This document shows, one piece after another, positions 11,494 to 23,520 of a DNA stretch of 64,000 nt (within the stretch, counting starts at the first letter, position 1; each line of letters opens with the position of its first letter). The stretch comes from Zanthoxylum bungeanum (Eukaryota; Streptophyta; Magnoliopsida; Sapindales; Rutaceae), in the NCBI GenBank assembly GCA_019454045.1, contig SKCR01007813.1:62001-126000 (forward strand), read 5' to 3'. The notes under the pieces are model-generated. The model made no database searches, was not told the origin of the DNA, and saw only the letters and a list, made by a program, of their open reading frames with translations. Position numbers and translations under genes: made by a program.

Positions 11494-12098
11494 CTGCTCC
11501 GTTATTCAAACAAAATATGTACCCAGATTGCGACTTAAAGTCGTCTCTGTCGGTTTGGAAACTTGCATCGGTATACCCAGATACCTCAAGTTCTCCATCT
11601 CCATAGATTAAGAAAGCATCCTTAGTTCTGTTAAGATACTTAAGGATACTCTTAACCGCCATCCAGTGATCTTTACCTGGATCGGCCTGATATCGACTGC
11701 ACATGCTCAAAGCATGGGACACATCAGGTCGTGTACATATCATGACATACATGATCGATCCGACTGCCGAGGCGAACGGAGTCCGACTCATGTTGTCTCT
11801 CTCATCTTATGTTTTAGGACACATGTCCCTAGATAGATAGACGCCATGTGATATTGGTAACAGTCCCCTCTTGGACTGATCCATGTTGAATCTCTTCAAC
11901 ACTTTATCAATATATGTACTCTGGGAGAGTCCAAGTAGCTTTCTAGATCTATCCCGGTAGATCTTTATTCCTAGAATAAAAGCTGCTTCTCCCAGATCTT
12001 TCATGGAGAATTTCAATGAAAGCCAAGCTTTCACCGACGTTAACATGGGAATGTCATTGCCGATAAGCAATACATCGTCGACATAAATGACAATAAAA
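11441..12098 (-). pseudogene. RT-RH: B: RT C-terminal half, connection and truncated RNase H
   Basis: Continues the B polyprotein in shifted frames. Just after the frameshift near 12100 the YVDD box is visible (IVIYVDDVLLIG, about 12095-12055). Then come LKFSMKDLGEAAFILGIKIY, KVLKRFNMDQSKRG, SRTPFASAVGSIMYVMICTR and ILKYLNRTKDAFLIYGDGE, with a stop at about 11807 between two open pieces. RNase H is entered (GYTDASFQTDRDD, then NNGAVSWKSSKQDTVADS) and breaks off there, losing its later catalytic motifs and the KHVLRRFHLIRE region found in T2. Confidence 0.9.
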
Positions 12099-12099
12099 G

Positions 12100-15057
12100 T
12101 CAGTGCACTCCCACTAACCTTCTTATATACACAAGGATCATCTTCGTTTTGAATGAATCATATTCTTTTATGATCTCATGAAAACGCTGGTTCCACGACC
12201 GCGATGCTTGCTTCAGTCCATAAATGGACCGATTTAACTTACAAACCTTGTTTGCAAGTCTAGGTGCGATAAAACCATCAGGCTGTTGCATATAAACATC
12301 CTCCGAAAGGTTTCCGTTAAGGAAAGCGGTTTTAACGTCCATCTGCCATATTTCGTAATCGTAATATGCAGCTATTGCAAGTATTATCCGAATGGATTTA
12401 ATCATGGCAACGGGTGAGAAGGTTTCATCATAATCAACTCCAAGTCGTTGACGATATCCCTTCGCTACAAGCCTAGCTTTGTACGTTTGTACGTTGCCAT
12501 CCATGTCAGTCTTCTTCTTGAAGACCCATTTGCATCCAATAGGCTTTACGCCTTCTGGTGCATCAACCAGTGTCCAAACTTGGTTGGTATACATGGAATC
12601 CATTTCGGCCTTCATGGCTTCTTGCCATAAAGCGGATTCGATACCTTGTATCACTTCCTCATACGTAGCCGGTTCATTATCCTCAATAAGATTAATATCT
12701 ACATGAGGTGAGATCAGGAATCCATACCTCTCAGGTATTACCCTGACTCTCTCCGACCTACGCGGTCCTTGTGTATTTGAAGATTGTGGTTCAGTCTCAT
12801 CCCAGATGGACTGTTCATGTTCCGTTGATAATTCATTGCCAAGAACAGTATCACTACGACTTTCATCGAGTTCTACTTTCTTCCCACTAAACACTGCATT
12901 TAGGAATTCCTTCTCAAGGAAAACCGCATGTAGAGCAACAAATACTTTGTTCTCTTGTGGGTGATAGAAGTAATATCCTTTGGTTTCCCTAGGATATCCA
13001 ACGAATAGGCATTTATCTGATTTGGGTTCAAGTTTGGTACCTTCCAAACGTTTAACGTATGCCCAGCAACCCCAAATCTTCAGGAATGAGAAACCCGGTT
13101 TCTTTCCTGTCCATATCTCATATGGAGTCTGTTCAACAGACTTTGACGGAACCTTATTCAAAATAAGAACTGCACTGTTTAATGCATATCCCCAGAAGGA
13201 AATTGGCAGCTCAGTGCGACTCATCATCGACCTTACCATGTCCAACAAGGTACGGTTTCTCCGTTCGGACACACCATTTAATTGTGGTGTTCCAGGAGGA
13301 GTCCACTGTGAAAGAATACCATATTCTTTCAGGTAATCTTGAAACTCATTACTTAAGTATTCGCCACCACGGTCCGACCGTAATGTCTTAATACTCTTGC
13401 CTGTTTGTTTTTCAACTTCGTGTCGAAACTCTTTGAATTTCTCAAAAGTTTCCGACTTGTGCGTCATTAGATACACATAACCGTAACGTGATGCATCATC
13501 GGTAAAGGTTACGAAGTATCGATATCCACCTCTAGCCTGGCTAGACATGGGCCCACAAACGTCACTATGAACGAGGGCTAACAGTTCAGTGGCGCGTTCA
13601 CCTTTACCGCTAAAAGGTGATTTAGGCATTTTGCCTAATAAGCAAGATTCGCAGACGTCATATGAATTTGGATCAAATCCGTCCAAGTACCCACTCTTCG
13701 AAAGTGTGGATATGCGAGTCTTGTTAATGTGTCCCAGACGACAATGTCACATATAAGTTTCATCCTTTGGATCACTCTTTTTAAGCCTTTTGTTTGTTAA
13801 TTTATATGTAGGAGATTCATTTATATTCAAAATATAAAGACCATTATTTGCAACTGCAGTGCATATTTCTGCATCATTTTTATATAAATAACACCCAGTG
13901 TTTCTAAATACAAAAGTGTACCCATTTCGGGTTAACAAAGATACAGATATAATATTCCTAGTCAAACTAGGTACATAATAACAGTCATTTAGTTTAAGTA
14001 CATGCCCCGAGGGCAGTTCTAATACAAAAGTGCCCACGGCCAAAACAGCAACAGGAGTTCCGTTTCCAACTCGTAGATCAATCTCCCCTGAAGCCAGTAT
14101 CCTGCTGTTCTGCAGATCCTGCACATCAGTACATATATGAGAACCACAACCAGAATCAAAAATCCAATTTTTAAAACTAGAAGTAGCCATGTTTATTTCA
14201 ATAACAAACATACCAGAGGTCGGTGCCTTGCCCGCCTTGATCTCCCTTCTGAGCGCCTTGTTCATGCGGCAGTCACGCTTCCAGTGACCTCTTTTGCCGC
14301 AGTTAAGGCATATGTCTTGTGACTTGTTCCTCGGCTTCCCAGAAGCCATCGACATCTTGGCCTTGCCCTTGTTCTTACGCTTCCTCTTTTTCACCCCTCC
14401 AGTTGCCTTGGGCCCAGCCCTAGACGTTTGAGAGGTCGATGCAAAGTGCGCCTCGCGCTTGTTGCCTTTAAGAAGCTCTTTCTCTGACTCCTTAAGAATG
14501 GATAATAGCTCTCCAAGAGTATCGTCCGTATCCATCAACTTGTAGTTGATGATAATCTGCTTCCAAGTATCGGGAAGTGACTGTAAAAGCATGTCTACAG
14601 TCAGCTCAGCCTCCAAGACTATTCCCATCTTGGCCAGCTCATCAATGTCAGCTATCATTTGAGTCCCGTGGGCCTCAACTGAAGCGCCATCAGTCATACG
14701 GGAGCGAAAGAGTTTCTTCACCAACTCATACCTCTCCATCCGCTTATTAGTGCGGTGAAGATCCTTTAGTCTAGCCATCATATTATAAGGATCCAAGTCC
14801 CTATTCTGGCGACGAAAATGTTGAGTCATGGAAGCAAGCATGATCGACTGAGTTGTATCACAATCATCGCTATGAGTTCTCCATAACTCCAGCTCAAGTG
14901 GCTCAGTGGGCCTCGGCCCGAGAGGTCTCTGTATGGTGTACAGCAGCCTCTCTGCCCCAAGGACTATCCTCAGGTTCATTTCCCAGTCAGCGAAGTTCGT
15001 GCCCTTAAATACATTATCACCCATGATTATGTCTCGGACATTTCCTTTGTTTGCCAT
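12100..15057 (-). pseudogene. gag-pol: B: copia gag-protease-integrase-RT polyprotein, one nonsense codon
   Basis: The start MANKGNVRDIIMGDN at 15057 is chosen because T2 gag begins equivalently. One frame of about 985 codons is broken only by a TGA at 13747-13749, where the motif preceding HCRLGHIN normally has Trp. Order: gag core (LRIVLGAERLLYTI), intact zinc knuckle CLNCGKRGHWKRDC near 14310-14270, protease WIFDSGCGSHIC near 14160, integrase HHCC and catalytic core with DVCGPM, LRSDRGGEYLS and NGVSERRNRT (all three acidic residues present, 13580-13250), integrase C-region GYYFYHPQENKVF, then RT through KARLVAKGYRQR, IWQMDVKTAFLNG and IYGLKQASRSW. A frameshift near 12100 takes over before YVDD. 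Motifs point to a Tork/Angela-like copia lineage, an inference from memory of the family. Confidence 0.92.
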
Positions 15058-17258
15058 CTTAACTACGATAGTCCAACTATCTAGTTAACGATATATGGGT
15101 ACAGTCAAACTGTTACAAGAAAAATAACATTTTATTAGTCCAACTAATGTTAAAATATTGACGAAATAAATTTTGTAAGCGCGTAAAGCTAAGTATCTGA
15201 ATGAAATTGCAAATTCAATACTAGCCTCCCACTATTTTCTACAAGTCTCTAACCCTCTGTCGAGTACTCGGGAAATCCAATTTCCTAGTGGGCTAGGATC
15301 CCGTTAAATAACACACAACCTTGACTTTGGCCAACAAGTTGTATTATTTAACTAGGTAGATCTCGAAGATCAATTGGATCCCATCCAATTCCTAGATCCG
15401 GTAGGTGGACATCCAAGTCCGAAACATATGTATCTAATACATATGTCAATGTATCCAATACATTTTCCTAACCATTTCCTCTGAATCAACTAAGTCTTGG
15501 CTTTGGCACAACAAACTTAATGATTCCACCAGTTAAGCGGGACCCATTGACATGGAAAGTTTCGTAATCAATGTCGATGGACAAGAAGTGATCCTTGACT
15601 TTGGCCAACAAATCACAACTTGGACAAGACACCGATATGGAACAAAACTCTCATGATTCAAACACATCCTCAATTGACAAAGGTCTTGACTTTGGCCAAC
15701 AAACCAATGCCAATTTCGGATCTTGAGAAAGAATCACTCAACGGAAGGAAAATTGCTTAATATTGTTTGAGGGATTTTCGCGTAATTGGCAACCAATTAA
15801 TTTATCTTTGTTAGGTCTCATCATCATACACCCTTAAGCATGCTTCTAAAACATCATAAAGCGCGTAAAATAAAATAATAGTGATATGCGGATGGATATA
15901 TAACAATTTGTTCCTAGAACAAATCACTCACTCCTTTCCCTCTCCTCCCCGGCTAACACTATTCTGCTTCTAACTACCAATTACATAATACAATAGAGAA
16001 ACCTCATTTACATTGAGGGGAATTAGGTGAGAAGAGAATACAAAGAGATAATAAGAGAAGGCTGGACACGCAGGTCCAATTAATAAATTCTGAATTTACA
16101 ATAATTTCTAAAATTACCCTTCCCTTCTAATATCCATCCGATATACACTATTCATTCATCACATCCACATTCATTCATTCAATGCATGTTATACAACCAA
16201 TCTAATCCAATTAATTAGTCTTTAATTAGGTGACAATCCAATGTTCAATCAATGGTTTGCTTTTGCGCGAGTCCAACTCGTTTTTGAGAATAAGTACTTG
16301 TAGTACGAATTCATGAATTATATCGAACTACTCGTCAAATCCAATTTAAGTCGTATTCAATACTAATCCTTATATTTAATTCCAAATTAAATATTTACAC
16401 TTTTATTGTGCTTTTATGACTTAGATTCCAAATCTAATTCTATCGGGTCTCAAAGCCCAATTAACATCCAATGTCCGTTTAATTAAAGTCCGATGGGCTT
16501 TCAATTGATTTCATTAGGCTTGGGCCTTGGTCAATGTGGGTCAAACCCAATTCCAAGCCCAATAAGGAATCACCCTCATTTGCCATAAAAATCAATATCA
16601 AGCCCATAAGGCCCAATTAAACATAAAAGCCCATTTATTACATTTGGACTTAATGGAGTGATTTAGGCCCATCTTTGGATCCAATCCAATTTGCCCAAAC
16701 CTACTTGGTCCAACCAAGCCCATTATGCCCAAATATAATAGTTTTAGGCCCAATTCAAAATAAGCCCAAATAATCAAATTTTAAAATTCCAAATTTTATA
16801 ACTTAATTAATTAAAGTGTAATGTCATGATTAATTCTTTAAATCAATATTTCCAAAATATCAAATTAATCCATTAATCATATTTTTATCTTAAATACATG
16901 TCCAACATTATTTAATCAAAAAATCAAGTCCCTAATGTGCTTCCATGCATTCGGCCAAGGTGATGAAAAATTACCGATTTCGTTTTCAATCCAATCGAAT
17001 CACAAATCGTCATTTTATGTTCGTTTAAAGTCATCCAATGATCTTATAAACAACAAATCATCATCTCCATGGCCTAGGTAGTATTCGGCCAAGCCTCTCC
17101 AAGAGGGGAAAAATTAATCCAATTTATTTTTCATGAAATTGATAATGTATAACACAATGTAACATACATTTAAGCATACTTAATCAATCAAAATCATCAA
17201 ATCATGCTTCAATCAATTTTGCCCAAATATTACCCTAATATATTTTCATGCTCTTTAA
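15058..17258 (-). other. Element B leader (5' UTR)
   Basis: 2.2 kb between PBS and gag with no credible ORF. The gag-proximal third matches the T2 leader and holds three copies of the motif TTGTTGGCCAAAGTCAAG (minus strand; 15320-15338, 15594-15612, 15685-15703). The distal part, about 15740-17258, is absent from T2; it is AT-rich with frequent GGGCCTAA/GGGCTT-like runs on the minus strand. Confidence 0.8.
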
Positions 17259-17270
17259 GCTCTGATACCA
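17259..17270 (-). promoter_or_regulatory. PBS of element B (initiator tRNA-Met type)
   Basis: Minus strand TGGTATCAGAGC, one base inside the LTR end. This is the classic copia PBS complementary to the 3' end of initiator methionine tRNA. Confidence 0.93.
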
Positions 17271-17271
17271 T

Positions 17272-19224
17272 TGTTGGAAATTCTAATCCATGTCCCAAGA
17301 TCAAAAGAGCAAACAAATATATATAAATGAATGAAAAATATTGAAGTATGGCGGAATCATACTCACAAAGATCGGAATGCGGATGCGTTGATGAAAAGAA
17401 AATTTCTTCTTTGTGCAGTGAAGTTTCGGCCAAGGTGAGTGGGGAAGCTCCAAGCTTTCTTTGATCCTTCCAAGCTCAAGAATTAGTTTCCCATAACACC
17501 TTTGTATGATCCCTTGAAGGTGCTAGCCTTGTGTGTGATTTAATGTTCCAAACAAACACAATTTCTTCAAGCTTTTTGCAACAAAAACTGAAAAATGGAG
17601 AGGGCTGTGAACTTCACAGTTTCGGTCAAGAGGAAAGAGAGAAATAATGATTTTTGATTTCAAAATCAATTTATATTTGTGTCATAATAATTGTCAAACA
17701 TATACCATACCTTTGGTAGGTGTATGACACAAATCTATCACCATTCTTTGCCTTTGAGTGTTGTACACACTATCACCTAAACCCATCACACAAAAGTGAA
17801 TTAATGACAAGTGATGTGATGGTTGATGTGACATGTGGCCCCACTTGATTCCGAATGCAAGTGGGCCCGCAAACACTCCCGGGCTCGGGTTCGATAATTC
17901 CGAATTAACGAACTTCCGTCGCGACGTTATTTAAATCGAATTTAATTAAATAATTATGCCTAGCATAATTACTATTCATGTCGCTAATGAATTAATTCTA
18001 AATTAATTCGTTTGCCCGAATTAAAATCTAATTTTAATTCTGCGTCGAAATCGAATTTCGTTTAATATATCGAATATATTATTTTAACGATTAATTCCAA
18101 ATTAATCTTTCTCTCTCTTCAAATAGTACTTTATCCAAGATAAAGTCTCTCCGCAATTAATCCCAGATTAATTAAGTTCGAATCATACGTCATCGGTGAA
18201 TCTTCGGGAAGCGACCCAAGAGATCTCTGGATATGTTGGCAGTAAATACGGTCGTCGGACTATCCGAACACGTACGTACCAAGTACTACGTTTTTACCGA
18301 TTTACAAGACAAGGTTAGCCTCTAGCAAAACGCCATGCCTACCCAATTCTCTCCAGAAATATTCTTACTGGAATATAAGATCTATAACAGGCGTAGTATA
18401 CCGTAGTATAATGTATAGCAGTCCAGTATCAGATGATCACATGTAAGGCCTGGGGCTGGAGATGTGTCTGCCCCGTACGAAACATATATCGGACATCAAG
18501 CAACTAGTCTCTTTGAATCGGATAATCCTGACCTTGTCATATTATCCCGATGGTTGCAACCATTATAGAGTACTAGTTCTGTATCCTGCGCGATCATCAT
18601 CTCCATATGTCTGAAGTGATACTTCCGTCTTGACATCACACCCAATACACTACGATTCCCGATAAACCTAGAAGAGGTGTACACAGAACCTGTTAAAGCC
18701 CTGGACGACCAAAACTAAAGTCTACCGATTGTCGCAAGTACTAGCGATGCAAGTCTCAGGTTAAGACCATATGCACCTACCCTGAAGCGGACTCCCATAG
18801 ACATGCAGACATACTACCAATGGGATTCCGCGGGGTCTATCCAGAGCGAAGCTGTTTTCCGTACCATCGGTAAAACACAACCTCCTACCGCACTTGCATA
18901 AGTATCCTATACTCAAATATATGAGAACTATGCCGTTGTGCCCTCACAACACGCACAAGTGCAGTACTAGTCTATTACGCATTATCGATGTCCAATCTCG
19001 ATAATACTACGACTAGGGATATTTAATGATTAAACCTTTATGGATTGATACTGTCTCATATCATCTCAATCCGGAATTAATCATAGGGACTTTTACCATT
19101 TATATATCAAAGTAAATAAATTACAAAACGGTAAAAGGCAATTTCATTACTACATAGTTAATTTTGTACAATAATACAATATCATTTACAAAATAGTGAC
19201 GCTATGGGTCATAACTGTCTAACA
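17272..19224 (-). repeat. Element B 5' LTR
   Basis: 1953 bp. Minus strand reads TGTTAGACAGTTATGACCCA ... GGAATTTCCAACA. It is homologous to LTR 1 and LTR 2 on the plus strand, including the hairpin row at 17989-18173. Confidence 0.92.
17989..18173. repeat. Row of short hairpins in the B LTR
   Basis: Same ordered AT-rich inverted repeats as in LTR 1 and LTR 2, running in reverse order because B is inverted. Confidence 0.82.
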
Positions 19225-20651
19225 CTTGGGTGTCGAGACACTTCAAAGTGTGAGAGCAATACGAGAGCTGGATGTCTCGACATCGTGACATGGAAGGGTG
19301 TGTGTCGCGACGTTTCTAGGTCTGATGCTCGGTGTCACAACGCTGAGGGGTCAAAGGTGCGACGCTGCCCTAGACTAAACACTTCCAATTTTCTCCTAAT
19401 ACTTCAAATACACCTAAAATCCAATTTTAGCATCATAACCACCATCAACACATGTTATACAACTAGCATACATGTATTCTAAATACTTATATGTATTTGT
19501 TTGAATCAAAACACAAACCATTTTAGAATTCTACTATGAAATATCTCATGAACAATTCTAGTTCTCCCAAAAATTGTCAAGTGATTCTAAAATGGTAGCC
19601 ATAGCTCTAAGCTTTAATCTAGAGTTCCAAAATCTTATTAATTATTCCATGTCCAAAATGAACATATTGACCCAATTAACAAACATATTGTGTTTATACT
19701 TCCAAAGTATCCTAACACAACTTATTAGCCTTATTTCAACTTTAAGCTATGTAATCATGCATCCAATACATAATTCATTAGTATATGTATTACTAATGAA
19801 AACTCACTAATGATGAACATAGCTTAGGAGAAGATCAAACATTACCTAGTAAGGTTGATACAAAGATCCAATCTCATTCTCCTTGTTGAAATGGTTGGAG
19901 AACTTCCAAGGTTTGCAAGCTTGACTCCCAGATCTAATCTTGATTCCAATGCTAGCAAACTTCACTCCAAGATCCAAACTTGATTTCTCCTAGATGAAAT
20001 ATTGTAGAGACCTCGCACAGTTTCTCTAAACACCTCTCTAACTTAGGCTAATTTCTCTAAGAATTGCTTGTATTTAGCTTTCTCAAGTTTAATTAAAACC
20101 TTCCTAAAACTTGTTATTTATAGCAAAACTTAGGTAATTTTTAATTAATAAAAGTTGTAATCAACTTTTACGTAAGTTTAATCAAATTTGTCCAAATAAG
20201 AATAATTATGTGTGACTAATCATCTTTATCTACCACTTTGATTTAATTCAATTAAATTAAGACAAAGATTAGGAAATAGATTAGTTCAATGTTTGCCACT
20301 TTGATTTAATCCAATTAAATCAAGCCAAAAACACCTATAATTGAATATTTACAATTACCAAAATATCCTCAAATGATAGAGATATTTATGAATTTACAAT
20401 TAAACCCTTGTGTAATTATTGAATTAATCCAATTAGGTCAAAATAAATAATCAATGTTATCCAGTATCACTTGATTATCTTAGTTGATAATTATAATATC
20501 GAATATTATATTTTATCAAAATTAATAGGCTACCAAAGTGCTCAACGAGTACACTTCATATTGGGACTCTCTAAGTTCTGACACGTTCGTCATATAAGCC
20601 TAGTTAATATGTACACAACTCAGCCACCTCCGAATTCGCAAAGAACACGAA
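19225..20651 (-). repeat. Element A 3' LTR, middle fragment
   Basis: Resumes the A LTR after B (TSD CTTGG at 19225-19229). It matches 62384-63403 of the A 5' LTR (GTCTCGAC, CTGAGGGGTC, CACTTCCAATTTTCTCC, and so on). Near 20540-20580 it contains, on the minus strand, ACTTAGAGAGTCCCA...GAAGTGTACTC, also present in the solo LTR D (27327-27360). It stops at the TSD ACGAA (20647-20651) of gypsy C. A small plus-strand ORF here (19204-19482) is not a gene. Confidence 0.85.
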
Positions 20652-20997
20652 TGATGAATACTAAAAAGTGCATATTTATTATATGATAAGTCAATCATTA
20701 TATACTTATAGTTTCACTAATCCCTTTAAATTGTCACATTTGTGAAATAATATTTTAAGTTATGTTTTGAGTATTTTTATTGTGTTATTTGATAGGTAAA
20801 ATATTGCTCGGAAGCTCGACAGGACAAACCAGACTTGGAAAAGGGCAAAAACGAAAATTCGGCTTCCGCGTCACAACACGAAAATGGCGGCGAGTCGCGA
20901 CGTACCTAATAAGACAAAGACACCGCGGATCGCGCTATTCTCTCAATACGTGTCCCCATCGTGGCACTCGTGTCGCGACGCGCGACCAAATTTTGCC

Positions 20998-21004
20998 TAT
21001 AAAT
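20998..21004 (+). promoter_or_regulatory. TATA box of the C 5' LTR
   Basis: TATAAAT inside TTTTGCCTATAAATTGAAGC. The U3/R arrangement and its distance from the LTR end (about 870 bp) fit a retrotransposon promoter. In the 3' LTR the same site reads TACAAAT (near 46282). Confidence 0.65.
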
Positions 21005-21302
21005 TGAAGCGTCCAGCAGAAGAAATTTTCATACTTTCTTTCCGGATTCCTTTATAGATTTTGGAGAGAGAGTGTCTTGTGTGTTTATTTATTTAAAGCT
21101 TTTTGTAATGTTTTTTTCTTTCAGTAATAAAATTACGAGTATGTTTAATTACAAAATGAGTAGCTAATTTCTTTTCGTTGGGGTAATGGGTGAAGCTTTT
21201 ATAATGAAAACTTTGATCAATCTCCCGTACATTATAATAAATAAATTGTAATCTAATGATTAAAACTTGATTTAGATCTAGATTAATTATTGACAATATT
21301 TG

Positions 21303-21570
21303 TTACCGCCTATATGGCTGATTTTATCTTACTACCGCCTATATGGTTGGTTTTATCCTGCTACCGCCTATATGGTTGGTTTTATCTTGCTGCCACCTAT
21401 ATGGATGGTTTTATACGATTTTGGCATAATTAAGTACCTTGGTAGGACTTGTAATAGACAAACAGTATCACCGCCTATATGGCTGGTTTTATGTTTTGGC
21501 ATACTTAGTACCTTGGCAGGACTAGTTATTGACAGAAATGACTACCGCCTTTATGACTGGTTCTATATAT
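21303..21570 (+). repeat. 29-bp tandem repeats in the C 5' LTR
   Basis: Unit ACCGCCTATATGGYTGGTTT... repeated at 21305, 21334, 21363 and 21392, then two dispersed copies near 21471 and 21543. The 3' LTR has the same set from about 46587. A hydrophobic ORF across it is a by-product of the repeat. Confidence 0.9.
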
Positions 21571-21883
21571 TGGCATAATTAATTCATGAGATAAATTAAT
21601 TGGGTAACAAAGACAATTTATATATTATAATTAAGCGAGATTTCTAGATTTGAAATTTTAAAAGTGGATCCCCAACTCCAGGATTTCATTTTGTTACTAC
21701 ATTTTCACTTAAAAATTTCCAACAAATCCAACATATCAAATCATTTTCTGTTCAGTCTACTTATCATTCTATTTTACTAAATCTATTCCATGTGGATCGA
21801 CCTTGGACTTACCGGGTTATTTTATTACTTCGATACTCTTATACTTGGGAGTAAAAGATCACTTTTTGAGCGTGTCAAGTTTT

Positions 21884-21901
21884 TGACGCCGTTGTCGGGG
21901 A
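21884..21901 (+). promoter_or_regulatory. PBS of element C (tRNA-Asp type)
   Basis: TGACGCCGTTGTCGGGGA, seven bases after the LTR end. It differs at two places from the TGGCGCCGTTGCCGGGGA commonly used by Athila/Tat elements. Confidence 0.8.
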
Positions 21902-22021
21902 ATAATTATCTAGTAGATAGAATAATTTTTCTTTATTTTATTTTTGTAGTTTATTTTATTTTTTATCTTTTCATTACTTCCTTTTTGTAAATATTATTTT
22001 TGTTTTATTTTTTTAGGTTGC

Positions 22022-23520
22022 ATGAGACACTGGTCTCGATCATCCAGCGGAAGACTAAACAGAAAATCTCCATCACCTTCATCGTTTGTCAAAATGGCTG
22101 AAAACCAAATTGAAAATCCACCTGCCCGAGTTGAAAACCCAGTTAATTAGGAAGAAAATGAGTCTCAGCATGAAGATCCTAATCATCCTAGGACACTTAG
22201 ACAATTGAATCCCACTACGATAGGATCACCATCTTGCATTGTTTTTCCTCCAGAAGCAGCACATTTCAATTTTAAATCGAGTGTCATCAATCTTTTACCC
22301 ACATTCCACGGTCTAGAATCAGAAAACCCTGCTCAAAACCTAGGAGAGTTCGAAGAGTTATGTAACACTTGCACATACCAAAATTGTAGTATGAATATAA
22401 TTCAGTTAAAGTTTTTTCCATTTTCTTTAAAGGATAAAGCTAAAATTTGGCTACAAAATATTAGGTTAGGATATATTAGAACATGTGATGATTTACAAGA
22501 GCAGTTTCTTAAAAAGTTATTCCCCCCTCACAGGGCAAATTCCTTTAAGAGAAGAATCACAACATTCACACAAGAGTCGGGGGAAATTTTTTACCAATGT
22601 TGGGAGCGGTATAAATAGATGTTAAATATTTGTCCACATCACGGGTTTGAAACATGGAGGCTAGTTGCCCACTTCTACAAGGGTTTAACACCCCAAGGTA
22701 GACAAGTAGTGGAGATGATGTGTAACAGTGAGTTCAGGGACAAAGATCCCGAAGATGCACTGGATTACCTAGAGCACATAGCAGAGAATACACAATAATG
22801 AGATACAATTGGTACCTATGAGTCATCTGTGAAACCACAACCATCTGGTAGATGTATGTTTAACCTTAGGGAAGACCATGACCTTACTGTCAAGTATGCA
22901 TCTCTGTCTAAAAAAATTGAGGCTTTAGAAATAGGGAAGAGTGATCATGTCAAGTCAGTTTAGGAAGTCATATGTCAAATCTGTAGTTCAAATGAACATG
23001 TCACATAAGTTTTTCCATCCTTACCAGCCTTGAAAGAATGTCTTCATGACCAAGTCAGTTCCATAAACACATTCAACAGACCAAATCCAAACCTATACTC
23101 ACAAACCTACAATTCTGATTGGAGAAACCATCCAAACTTCAATTGGAGGAATGATAACCAAGCACAACCCTCACAACAACCTCCTCAGGTTCACCAGAAT
23201 TTCTGAAATTCCCAGAATTATGCACCATATGTCCCACCACCTAGGAAAACCATAGAGGATACCTTGAATGCATTCATGGAAAAATAGGAAGCCGTCAACA
23301 ACCAGAATGCACAAACGATGAATTGTTTAAGAGAAACTTTTACTAAAATTACATCTGCATTAACCATTAATGAGGATGGAAAGTTTCTTGCACAACTACA
23401 GTCAAATCCCAAGAGTCATTTAAATTCTCACGAGGGTAGTTCTGGAAATCAATACTTAGACCAAGTCAAATATGTTATTACTCTTTGTAGTGGTAAAGAC
23501 ATCCACATACGTATTCTTTA
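22022..23520 (+). pseudogene. gag: C: Athila-type gag
   Basis: The likely start is the ATG at 22022 (MRHWSRSS...). The gag core begins at IVFPPEAAHFNFKSSVINLL (about 22238), followed by FHGLESENPAQNLGEFEELC, LKFFPFSLKDKAKIWLQNI and ESGEIFYQCWERYK, a pattern typical of the retrotransposon gag family. In-frame stops occur at about 22148 and 22616, and more follow. A degraded zinc-knuckle-like CQICSSNEH lies near 22977. The tail up to about 23520 contains a Gln/Asn-rich linker and the segment FLAQLQSNPKSHLN seen before the protease in this group. It would form the particle; this copy is broken in at least six places. Confidence 0.88.

Larger units (their letters stand above)
11210..19224 (-). 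mobile_element. Element B: Ty1/copia of the T family with a deleted 3' end
   Basis: 8015 bp with TSD CTTGG on both sides (11205-11209, 19225-19229). Minus-strand order: 5' LTR (19224-17272), tRNA-Met type PBS, 2.2-kb leader, gag-protease-integrase-RT-partial RNase H (15057-11441), a short local duplication, then only the last 200 bp of the 3' LTR (11410-11210). It is related to T1/T2 in LTR, leader and protein, but is in the opposite orientation and better preserved. It lies inside the 3' LTR of A. Confidence 0.92.
20652..21877 (+). repeat. Element C 5' LTR
   Basis: 1226 bp, TGATGAATACTAAAAAGTG ... GAGCGTGTCA. It matches 46043-47161 except that about 125 bp around 20795-20920 are missing from the other copy. 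It contains a TATA box, a 29-bp tandem repeat and TCGCGAC palindromes (20893, 20971). Confidence 0.9.

Noticed and set aside
17259..17270. tRNA-like sequences at the PBS sites
   Set aside because: Only the 12-20 bases complementary to a tRNA 3' end are present; no tRNA gene fold.
19204..19482. 92-codon Cys-containing ORF after B
   Set aside because: Spans the B edge and A LTR; the matching A 5' LTR does not keep the frame.
21300..21578. Hydrophobic 92-codon ORF looking like a membrane protein
   Set aside because: Falls in the 29-bp repeats of the C LTR; the periodic hydrophobic pattern is the repeat.
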